This document shows, in pieces, positions 47,913 through 54,942 of a stretch of DNA of 64,000 nt (position 1 is the first letter of the stretch; each line of letters begins with the position of its first letter). Location: positions 1 through 64,000 of the forward strand of contig JAJDAD010000023.1 of assembly GCA_029262055.1 (NCBI GenBank), in the 5' to 3' direction. The stretch is from Candidatus Zhuqueibacterota bacterium (GTDB lineage: Bacteria > Zhuqueibacterota > Zhuqueibacteria > Oceanimicrobiales > Oceanimicrobiaceae). The position numbers and the translations under genes were made by a program. A model generated the notes under the pieces. That model was not told the DNA's origin and did no database searches. It saw nothing but the letters and a program-made list of their open reading frames with translations.

Positions 47913-48056
47913 AATACGGCAGGGAAGCTGCTTCCAAGAACTCGATTCTTTGGAATTGACGGAGGCTAATAGAATTTTGGGGATACCGCTTTCTATAGTC
48001 CAATAGACCTTGAGTTCTAAGGTTTCGATAACCACACCACACAGGCACGAGAGGAT

Positions 48057-48554
48057 TCAACGGTCTTTGTTGGATCCACTCGGGGACCTAAGATGATCGA
48101 GGGGCAAAACAGCAGATTCCTTCGGGCTGGATAAAACAATATCGGTACGAGTATTCACAACGCCGGGCCACGCCTGGATTTGTGAAAGCAGGCCTTCGAG
48201 CGAAGCAGTGCTCTGGGTCCGTATCTTCAATAAATGTGACCCCTCTCCGGTGATGGCGTGACACTCAAGTACTTCCTTGTGAGCCGCTGCCCGTTCGATG
48301 ATACCGCTGTAGTATTGTGATGATTCTGCGGTCAGGAAGATAAAGGCTGTCACCTCCAGCCCGACTTTCCTGGGCTCAACCACGGTAACATAGCTGCGGA
48401 TAACACCGTGCTCCTCCATTTTTCGCAACCGCTCACTCACCGACGGTATCGAAAGACCCACCTTTTCGGCAAGCTGGTTACGTTTAGTTCTTCCGCTATC
48501 TTGCAGGATTTCCAGAAGATTTATGTCTATTTCATCTAGTTTATCGTGGTGCAT
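48057..48554 (-). CDS. Lrp/AsnC-family transcriptional regulator
   Basis: A 165-residue protein. The start at 48554 follows GGGAG and gives MHHDKLDEIDINLLEILQDS, the conserved Lrp opening. The HTH reads NQLAEKVGLSIPSVSERLRKMEEHG. The RAM effector domain follows, with a VTAFIFLTAESS strand and AITGEGSHLLKIRT. It is the second Lrp-type regulator in the window and only distantly similar to the one at 12654. It is not in an obvious operon; the target may be itself or the divergent alkyltransferase gene. Confidence 0.85.
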   Translation of the reverse strand: MHHDKLDEIDINLLEILQDSGRTKRNQLAEKVGLSIPSVSERLRKMEEHGVIRSYVTVVEPRKVGLEVTAFIFLTAESSQYYSGIIERAAAHKEVLECHAITGEGSHLLKIRTQSTASLEGLLSQIQAWPGVVNTRTDIVLSSPKESAVLPLDHLRSPSGSNKDR

Positions 48555-49112
48555 AAGCCACACTCCCGGGTTTTTCTCGGAGTCTGTGAAGTGAGATTCA
48601 AAGCAACAAAATAGACCTAAGTGGCTTGAGAAGCAATTGTTTTCTGCCCTATTGCCCGACTCAAACCGGTGGGGCACCTAACATGATCAAGAAATTACAT
48701 TTGTGGGAATATTTGACTTACGGCCCGTGTTCGAGATTTTGAACGGTCAGTTCTTGTTGTGCATGAAAAAGACTTCCGACCTGGAAGGTACAAACTAAAA
48801 ACGAAAATCCTGAAGGCCAACCAACCGGGGGCACGAAGTATTGTCACCTGGTTGGCCTTCGGAACTTCTTTGCCCACTCTGGGCTCACCCAATAGACCCT
48901 TATTTCTCCTTTCTCGGACCCATGCTGCGTGACCTGCTCCACTCATCGAGATTCATTCCGCTGATTACAGATTAGAGAGCGCCACCGGACAACAACCGCC
49001 TCAGGTCCGTAGCAACACCGGTTTCCTTCTTCGGCTGCAGTGTAGCAAGATTCGGGTGGAATGCAAAGCTCCTGATGATTAGCTTTGCTCAGTGCGAATG
49101 AAAGGAATTGCA
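48555..49112. other. Divergent intergenic region between Lrp and Ada-like genes
   Basis: About 560 bases that should contain both promoters. It holds one strong hairpin at 48812-48860. Frames on both strands are short, composition-biased and without motifs. No tRNA or riboswitch is recognisable. Confidence 0.4.
48812..48860. repeat. Intergenic hairpin, 12-bp perfect stem
   Basis: GAAGGCCAACCA (48812-48823) and TGGTTGGCCTTC (48849-48860) are exact inverted copies separated by 25 bases. No T-run follows on either strand, so a simple terminator is unlikely. It could be a REP-like element or an operator-like site in this divergent region. Confidence 0.45.
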
Positions 49113-50000
49113 ATGAACTACAGTATTGAACAAGCTGGTCAAGACTATGACCGGATCGAGGCAGCGCTCACCTACCTGGAAGCGCATTTCAACGAGCAAC
49201 CGACATTGCAGCAGGTGGCAGCCAAGGTCTATCTCAGCGAATACCATTTTCAAAAATTGTTCAGCAGGTGGGTCGGTATAAGTCCCAAGAGATTTTTGCA
49301 GTTTCTGACAAAGGAATACGCAAAAAGACTGCTGCAGGAATCCCGGAATGTTTTGGATGTTACTTTTGAGTCCGGCTTGTCAAGCCCCGGGAGACTTCAC
49401 GATCTGCTGGTGAACTGTGAGGCAGTGACTCCGGGTGAATACAAGAGCGGCGGAGATGAAGTCACCATCGAGTACGGTTTTCACCCGACTCCTTTTGGGG
49501 AATGCCTTCTGGCGCTCACCCGCAGGGGCATTTGCGCCCTTGAGTTCGTCAAGAATAGCCAGCGGACCGCGGCCCTGGAGGCATTGCAACAAAAATGGAC
49601 CGCGGCTGATTTTTCAAAGAGTAGTGGCAAAACAGCCTTGCTGGTCGAAGAAATATTTCAAGCCAAAGCCGGTGGTCAATCCGCTCCGTTTCACCTGCAC
49701 TTGCGGGGCACCAATTTCCAGCTCAAAGTGTGGGAAGCCCTGCTTCATATCCCTTATGCACATCTGGTCGCTTACGACGACATTGCAACGTACATAGGAA
49801 AGCCGAAGGCCGTGCGGGCAGTCGCAAACGCATTGGGTAAGAATCCGGTGCCTTTTCTCATCCCATGTCACCGCGTCATCAAGAAAATGGGGGAGTCAGG
49901 CGGCTATTCCGGAGGTACGGCACGAAAAAGAGCGCTGATCGGGTGGGAAGCTGCGATGCGGGAAACAAAGGGGGAGCGCCGATACGTGGACAGAGGCTAA
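49113..50000 (+). CDS. AraC-type HTH fused to O6-methylguanine-DNA methyltransferase (Ada-like)
   Basis: A 295-residue fusion; the start at 49113 follows AAAGGA. Residues about 15-115 form a single AraC-type HTH region (TLQQVAAKVYLSEYHFQKLF). Residues 125-290 are the alkyltransferase with active-site PCHRVI preceded by the DNA-recognition helix region RAVANALGKNPVPF. The N-terminal zinc methylphosphotriester domain of E. coli Ada is absent, so induction by that route is not possible. It transfers O6-alkyl groups from guanine to its own cysteine and may also regulate genes. Confidence 0.9.
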   Translation: MNYSIEQAGQDYDRIEAALTYLEAHFNEQPTLQQVAAKVYLSEYHFQKLFSRWVGISPKRFLQFLTKEYAKRLLQESRNVLDVTFESGLSSPGRLHDLLVNCEAVTPGEYKSGGDEVTIEYGFHPTPFGECLLALTRRGICALEFVKNSQRTAALEALQQKWTAADFSKSSGKTALLVEEIFQAKAGGQSAPFHLHLRGTNFQLKVWEALLHIPYAHLVAYDDIATYIGKPKAVRAVANALGKNPVPFLIPCHRVIKKMGESGGYSGGTARKRALIGWEAAMRETKGERRYVDRG

Positions 50001-50008
50001 GTTTGGAT

Positions 50009-50983
50009 TTACTCTCTCACAATGGCGTACTTCTTGATCTTAAATCGCAAGGTCGCCTCAGGAATGCCCAGTTGACGCGCGGCCTTCACCTGATTGCCCG
50101 CATACTTTCGTAGTGCCTTGCGGATAAGAAACACTTCCACATCCGAAATTGCACCATTCAGATTAGCTATCTCTAAGAAGTCCAGGGGGTTTCTCTTTAC
50201 TTCAAACGGTAGATGGTCCTGGTAGAGCTGGCCGTTACGAGACATCACTACCAGGTTGGCAACACAGTTCTTGAGCTCCTTTATGTTGCCGTGCCATTCG
50301 TACTCGAGGAGCGGTTCAAAGATCTCCGCAGGGACTGCCGGGACCTCAAGTTGGTTTTCCTCACAGTATTCTTTCAGGAAAAGCAGAAGGAGCTCGGGGA
50401 TATCTTGTCGTCGCTCTTTTAGGGTTGGCTGTACAAGACTATACTCAAAAAGAGAGAACAGCTCTCCGTTGAATTCTCCCGACCGAACCACTCTCAGGAT
50501 ACTGCTGTTGGCAGACGCAATCACCCGTGCTTTGAACGGGAGATCTGTCGCTCCTCCGATTTGCTTGTACTTGCCACGCTGTAAGATGGTGGCAAACAGC
50601 AACTGGTATTCCGGCGCCAGATCCGTAAAGTGGTCCAGGAAAAGAACACCTTCACCCACACGCTGTAACAAACCATCCGTGGCAGGCGACCCGTCGCCCT
50701 GTGTTCGACCAACGACATCTCCTTTGTCTAGCGTGTATCCGAGCGCCGCACAATTCAGGACGGCGAACGGGTATTTGTCGCGAGGGCCAAACGCATGCAG
50801 GCATCTGGCTGAGTAGGTTTTGCCACTGCCAAAATCCCCGGTAATCAGGATGTGCTCGTCACCTTTGGCAAGCCTCCTGATGGCGCGATACAGCTTTTTC
50901 GCTGCACCACAGTTACCGACGAACGGTGCTAATTGATTTTCACCGGTATGCGAACTTATTTTAGAACAACCCCCCTTGTACAC
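50009..50983 (-). CDS. AAA+ enhancer-binding-type regulator lacking the GAFTGA loop, with Fis-type HTH
   Basis: A 324-residue protein with no receiver or sensor domain. The sigma-54-activator AAA+ fold is clear: Walker A ITGDFGSGKTYSAR, then LNCAALGYTL, Walker B VLFLDH, IASANSSILR (sensor I), RRQDIPELLLLFL and the YEWHGNIKELKNCVANLV block. Two essentials are altered. The GAFTGA loop that contacts sigma-54 is replaced by TQGDGSPATD, and Walker B has His where Glu is usual. A C-terminal Fis-type HTH (NQVKAARQLGIPEATLRFKI) is intact. It probably binds DNA but may not activate sigma-54. It overlaps the membrane-protein gene by 23 bases, third in the repeat-peptide operon. Confidence 0.8.
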   Translation of the reverse strand: MYKGGCSKISSHTGENQLAPFVGNCGAAKKLYRAIRRLAKGDEHILITGDFGSGKTYSARCLHAFGPRDKYPFAVLNCAALGYTLDKGDVVGRTQGDGSPATDGLLQRVGEGVLFLDHFTDLAPEYQLLFATILQRGKYKQIGGATDLPFKARVIASANSSILRVVRSGEFNGELFSLFEYSLVQPTLKERRQDIPELLLLFLKEYCEENQLEVPAVPAEIFEPLLEYEWHGNIKELKNCVANLVVMSRNGQLYQDHLPFEVKRNPLDFLEIANLNGAISDVEVFLIRKALRKYAGNQVKAARQLGIPEATLRFKIKKYAIVRE

Positions 50984-52055
50984 GCTTCAACGCCAATAGA
51001 TCACCATTCATGGTGCGTTTGCGATATAGAGCCGAAAGATAAACAAACAGAACGGTGACGCCAAACCACAGTGCAGCTAGATTGATTTGCAGAAATAAAG
51101 CAACTTTGAAGTAGTTAAGACCAAAGAGGATAAGCAGCGTTAGAAATGCCAGCGGATTCTTCCAGCGGCCCCAATGTCCCTCCACTAAATTGAGGAACGA
51201 GACCGCATAGGGGTTCTTCCTGCGCTTTATGGGCACGCCCAGATCATTCCCTGAAACCATAATCCGGTCGTAGAATTGGCCGAATGTCGAGTAGACGTGG
51301 CTTAATCTATATGCTAGCGTGAAAAGAAAAAGCGCATGTATGCCCATCAAAAGATACTGGCTCTGCTCAAACAGCCTTATGTCATAAATCAGGCCAACGC
51401 TCTCGATTAGATCCATCAGGATAAGAAAAAAGAAGCACACCATCAGCGTGTTGATATGCTCTCCAAGAGACCGCTCATTCTTATAAAGAAACACGCCATA
51501 GAGCCAAACCATCAGGAAGGATAATGAGGTTAAAGCAAGGACAGCTTTGTAGAGCGGACTATTGTCTGATTGATGCCATAAATATTCCGCATCAACCAAA
51601 AAGGGGAAAAAGTAGTAAACCCAAAACGGCAGCACGATGGCAGCGCTGACCAGATAACAATTTCGCGTGCTGAGCTTTTCGAAAAAAAAGCGCACAAAGA
51701 TGTACGTCACGGCGAGCACGAGCAGGAACGTGACCAGGGCCTTGCGGTACTGGAAAACGGTAAACGCCATAGCATCGTCACCAAACAGGTAGCCCTTCCC
51801 CACCACCAGATTCAGAAAGCTCAGACTACTGACAAGGGAATAGGCCGCAATATTGATAAAGATCGCTTTGTTTCTCTGCTCGCGCAGAGCTATGAAAACA
51901 CATTGCAGAAAGACAAGAAAGAACAATGAACAGTTGAACCAAGATTTCCATGGCATTGCCTGGTGCGGCAAGCAGGCAAGAATAACCAACAAAAGCCCAA
52001 AGCCAAGCCACCAGTTGGCAATCTTGAAGTGTATTTTGAAATTGCTAAAAAGCAT
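50961..52055 (-). CDS. Polytopic membrane protein, putative receptor or transporter of the repeat-peptide operon
   Basis: A 364-residue protein with about ten hydrophobic helices, from GFGLLLVILACL near residue 18 to FGVTVLFVYLSALY near 340. A cytoplasm-like basic loop (VPIKRRKNPYA) precedes the last pair and a basic tail ends the protein. There are no ABC, MFS or kinase motifs and I do not recognise the family. It lies between the secreted repeat protein (69 bases upstream) and the AAA+ regulator (23-base overlap). A role in sensing or exporting the peptide is a reasonable guess from position only. Confidence 0.6.
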   Translation of the reverse strand: MLFSNFKIHFKIANWWLGFGLLLVILACLPHQAMPWKSWFNCSLFFLVFLQCVFIALREQRNKAIFINIAAYSLVSSLSFLNLVVGKGYLFGDDAMAFTVFQYRKALVTFLLVLAVTYIFVRFFFEKLSTRNCYLVSAAIVLPFWVYYFFPFLVDAEYLWHQSDNSPLYKAVLALTSLSFLMVWLYGVFLYKNERSLGEHINTLMVCFFFLILMDLIESVGLIYDIRLFEQSQYLLMGIHALFLFTLAYRLSHVYSTFGQFYDRIMVSGNDLGVPIKRRKNPYAVSFLNLVEGHWGRWKNPLAFLTLLILFGLNYFKVALFLQINLAALWFGVTVLFVYLSALYRKRTMNGDLLALKRVQGGLF

Positions 52056-52124
52056 GTGACCCGAACAGCGGTTAAATAAAAATTCTAAAAGAGGACGGCC
52101 CGGTTGCTAATTCTAAGACTCGCC

Positions 52125-52481
52125 CTACTCCGGCATTAATGTGGGGCGTTTTGGCTCCGGCACTGGATCCATGAAAGTCGGTCGTTTCGGCTCGGGTACC
52201 GGATCCATGAAGGTCGGGCGTTTCGGCTCCGGTACGGGGTCCATAAATGTCGGCCGTTTTGGCTCCGGGACAGGATCCATAAAATTTCCGTAAATCCGAG
52301 TCTCGGAGACGCTTGCATACACCTGTGCTGAAGTCAAAGTTGCAGTTTCGGAGCTGTTTGTCAATCCAAGGGATGCCAGTGCCTGAGGGATGAAATGTTC
52401 GCTGTCCGCGACTGTAAAGCCCACGAGCAGCAACAGATACATGAACACTGATAAAGCGGCAATGAACAGTTTAGTCTTCAT
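52125..52481 (-). CDS. Small secreted protein with four tandem MDPVPEPKRPTF repeats, putative peptide precursor
   Basis: A 118-residue protein. The ATG at 52481 follows a strong AAAGGAGAG; an earlier in-frame start lies between promoter and ribosome site and is unlikely. It begins MKTKLFIAALSVFMYLLLLV, a signal peptide ending near FTVAD. A spacer of about 40 residues rich in Ser, Thr and Ala follows. Then come four contiguous 12-residue repeats (MDPVPEPKRPTF three times, with Leu as the last residue of the fourth) and a short MPE tail. The unit is proline-rich with a KR pair. The architecture resembles multi-copy peptide precursors. It opens an operon with a membrane protein and an AAA+ regulator. 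No family is recognised. Confidence 0.75.
   Translation of the reverse strand: MKTKLFIAALSVFMYLLLLVGFTVADSEHFIPQALASLGLTNSSETATLTSAQVYASVSETRIYGNFMDPVPEPKRPTFMDPVPEPKRPTFMDPVPEPKRPTFMDPVPEPKRPTLMPE
52137..52280 (-). repeat. Four 36-bp tandem repeats encoding MDPVPEPKRPTF
   Basis: Units read on the minus strand at 52280-52245, 52244-52209, 52208-52173 and 52172-52137. The encoded residues 1-11 are identical in all four units. Nine of the twelve codons vary; apart from the final Phe-to-Leu change in unit 4, every difference is a synonymous third-position change. For example, the Pro codon at position 3 is CCT, CCC, CCG and CCA in the four copies. Confidence 0.95.
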
Positions 52482-52533
52482 TTTCACACTCTCCTTTCGC
52501 GTCAGTTTGAAGTAAACTGTTCGGGTCGCCAAC

Positions 52534-52562
52534 AATATAGCCGGTGCCGGCTATAAAGTCAA
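52534..52562 (-). promoter_or_regulatory. Promoter of the repeat-peptide operon with a palindromic operator in its spacer
   Basis: On the minus strand TTGACT (52562-52557) and TATATT (52539-52534) are spaced by exactly 17 bases, a near-consensus sigma-70 promoter. The spacer is filled by a perfect palindrome, TATAGCCGG-CA-CCGGCTATA (52555-52536), whose last bases overlap the -10. A dimeric HTH protein bound there would occlude or remodel the promoter. The start codon is about 45 bases downstream of the expected transcript start. No -24/-12 (GG...GC) sigma-54 element was seen. Confidence 0.65.
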
Positions 52563-52718
52563 TCCCAAAACCAAGACCAGATCATCACTGGATAGACTTG
52601 AGCTTTAAATGATGTGCAACTCCTTATGGTTGGTGAAACAAAGAATTACCCGTAGCAACTACCTGAGAATTAAGTAAAGATAACTCCGATTGTCAACACA
52701 TTTCGAGCGATGCTGCGC

Positions 52719-54191
52719 TCATCCACCCTTGCGAAGAAGCAGGCTGACCGTTTCTATATGAGGCGTCATCGGAAACATATCAACGGGTTGCACTTCGACC
52801 AGCTCATACTCTGCTTGACACAGGATCTTCGCATCCCGGGCGAATGTGGCAGGATTGCATGAAACGTAGACGATCCTGGCCGGCGCTAAGTCGACGACCG
52901 TGTTGACCACGTCCGGGTGCATCCCCGCCCTCGGCGGATCGATCACCATCGCATCTACGGACTCCGCGGACGTGGTGGCTTGCAGGGTTAAAGATTCTTT
53001 CAGATCTCCGGCTACGAAATCCACATTTCCGACCTCGTTCAGGTGGCAATTGGCCTGTGCATCGGCAACGGCTGACTCCACCAGTTCAAACCCGACTACT
53101 TTTCGGACTTTATCGGCCAGATAGAGCGAAATGGTTCCGGCGCCGGAGTAAAGGTCAAACACTACCTGCTCGCTCTCGGGAGCGCAAAGCCGCGCAACTT
53201 CCTCATAGAGCCGCTCAGCGCCTTTTGTGTTTGTTTGAAAAAATGAATTTGCCGAAATCCGGTAAATCCTGTCACCGATCCTGTCCTTGATAAAACCCGG
53301 GCCGTGCAGAACGCGCTCTTCCTCACCGATGGCCGTGTCCGCTTTGCCCCGATTGATGTTGTGGACCACGGAGGTGATGCCAGGAAAATCACTCACGAGC
53401 CGTTCCGACAGGCTCGCAACCGCCCTGGAGCCACCCTTCGCCTCTGCTGTGACAATGTTGAGCAGCAGTTCGCCCGTGTTTTTCCCCTCACGTACCATCA
53501 AGTGACGCCAGAACCCCCGGTGATCGCTGGTGCTGTACGGCTTAAGATTGCTTTGCGAGACAACAGAGCGCACACACGCCAGAATCTCCATACTCGTGGC
53601 GGATTGCAGGAAACACTCATCCAGATCCAGGATCTTGTCATACCTGCCCCGGATGTGCAATCCCAGAGCAAAGTCGCGTGGCTTGACCAGCTCTTCACTC
53701 TGTAATTCCGCGGCCGAAATCCAGCGCAGCCGACCGAAAGAGTATTCCATTTTGTTACGATAGTAAAACTGCTCGGGAGAGGCAATGGTAGGCAGAACCT
53801 GCTGGTCGCGAAAACCACCGAGATGCTCCAGGCTTTCGCGCACCTGGGACTGTTTGTGGCGGAGCTGTGCATCATAGGACAAGTTCTGCAAACGGCAACC
53901 GCCACATTCGCCGAAATGCTTGCAGCGCGGCTCTACTTCTTCGTTTGAGTGCTTTACGACCTCGAGTGTTCTGGCTTCCGCGTACGCCTTCCGTGTGCGG
54001 GAGATTCGGGCACGAACGGTCTGCCCCGGCACAGCGCCGTCCACGAACACCGCCATGCCATCCACCTTGGCCAGGCCACGGCCACCAAATGCCAGAGATT
54101 CGATTTGCAGCTCTAGCGCAGTTCCTTTTCTGAGCCGGGCCGGTTCACCGGTGTGCCTGGCTGCTTTCTGTTCTTTATTTTCGTGTGTCAT
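52719..54191 (-). CDS. rlmD: 23S rRNA (uracil-5-)-methyltransferase, RlmD/RumA type
   Basis: A 490-residue TrmA/RlmCD-family enzyme. An N-terminal TRAM domain (LQIESLAFGGRGLAKVDG and FVDGAVPGQTV) is followed by the iron-sulfur cysteines CKHFGECGGC with the fourth in DLDECFLQS. The SAM-binding motif is FDLYSGAGTISLYLA, and the C-terminal PPRAGMHPDVV and catalytic Cys motif VYVSCNPATFARD complete the fold. It methylates uridines in rRNA (U1939 in E. coli for RlmD); family membership is sure, the exact site is not. It is a single gene with spacers on both sides. Confidence 0.85.
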   Translation of the reverse strand: MTHENKEQKAARHTGEPARLRKGTALELQIESLAFGGRGLAKVDGMAVFVDGAVPGQTVRARISRTRKAYAEARTLEVVKHSNEEVEPRCKHFGECGGCRLQNLSYDAQLRHKQSQVRESLEHLGGFRDQQVLPTIASPEQFYYRNKMEYSFGRLRWISAAELQSEELVKPRDFALGLHIRGRYDKILDLDECFLQSATSMEILACVRSVVSQSNLKPYSTSDHRGFWRHLMVREGKNTGELLLNIVTAEAKGGSRAVASLSERLVSDFPGITSVVHNINRGKADTAIGEEERVLHGPGFIKDRIGDRIYRISANSFFQTNTKGAERLYEEVARLCAPESEQVVFDLYSGAGTISLYLADKVRKVVGFELVESAVADAQANCHLNEVGNVDFVAGDLKESLTLQATTSAESVDAMVIDPPRAGMHPDVVNTVVDLAPARIVYVSCNPATFARDAKILCQAEYELVEVQPVDMFPMTPHIETVSLLLRKGG

Positions 54192-54296
54192 TTCTGATGC
54201 TATACGTTATCGCAAAACTGCTGTGAACGAGGTGCACTTGAATTACCAACAGTGAATCACGTGCAGACCCGACCGGAAGCTGTGGGTGTGCCCGGA

Positions 54297-54914
54297 CTAA
54301 TTCACCCTATAAACCCGGCGTGCTCCCAGAAACCTTCTCCGGTAATAATCCGAATCTAACTCCGCAATGCTCACGCCCTTCTTCGTGCTTGCGTGAACAA
54401 ACGTGCGGTCGCCAAGATAGATCCCAACATGGGACACAACCCTTGAACCCTGGGTCTCAAAGAATACCAGATCGCCAAATTCCAAATCTTCCGGTGCAAT
54501 GGGTGTTCCCGACCTGAACATGTCACGCGCGCGGCGCGGCAAGTCGAAGTTGACGGCTTTCCTGTAAACCGTTCCGACCAAACCAGAACAGTCCATACCT
54601 TTGGCGGTGGTTCCACCCCAAAGATAGGGTACATCCAAATAACGATCAACCTGATCCAGAATCGAGATCGCAAACGAACTCCGCCGGGAAACGTCGCCTG
54701 AGGCAGTCTTTTTACGAGCCCCCTCCGGCACGCTTGGGGCCGCGCCCGGCTTTGGCTGACGAACGTCCGGCCTGGTCGGTCTGAACTTCGGGTTCGGCTT
54801 GATTCCGCCGGTACACCCTTCCAAAAGCCAGATTCCCACCAAACATAAACAAATAACCCTGAGATTTGGTCCCAGGCTGATAAGAGTAGTTCCTAGTCTT
54901 TCCTGACAATTCAT
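54297..54914 (-). CDS. NlpC/P60 peptidoglycan hydrolase, lipoprotein
   Basis: A 205-residue protein with a lipoprotein signal (lipobox LLEGC near residue 34 after LRVICLCLVGIW). A linker of about 45 residues rich in Pro, Lys and Arg follows. The NlpC/P60 domain has the catalytic Cys in KGMDCSGLVGTVYRK, the His in VVSHVGIYLGD and the third polar residue in FVHAST. It cleaves peptide stems of peptidoglycan, usually between D-gamma-Glu and the diamino acid. It starts 28 bases after the LarA-family gene on the same strand, so they are probably co-transcribed. Confidence 0.9.
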   Translation of the reverse strand: MNCQERLGTTLISLGPNLRVICLCLVGIWLLEGCTGGIKPNPKFRPTRPDVRQPKPGAAPSVPEGARKKTASGDVSRRSSFAISILDQVDRYLDVPYLWGGTTAKGMDCSGLVGTVYRKAVNFDLPRRARDMFRSGTPIAPEDLEFGDLVFFETQGSRVVSHVGIYLGDRTFVHASTKKGVSIAELDSDYYRRRFLGARRVYRVN

Positions 54915-54942
54915 TCTGCTGTTCCCTGCTCAGGTTTTTGTA

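Noticed and set aside
52137-52280. Reading the KR pair in each repeat as a Kex2-like or trypsin-like processing site that would release peptides.
   Set aside because: A proline follows the KR pair, which normally blocks such cleavage, so the processing site, if any, is unknown. The repeat constraint itself still stands.
52500-52640. A sigma-54 (-24/-12) promoter for the repeat-peptide operon, expected because of the AAA+ regulator.
   Set aside because: No TGGCAC-N5-TTGC-like element is present; a near-consensus -35/-10 pair with 17-base spacing is.
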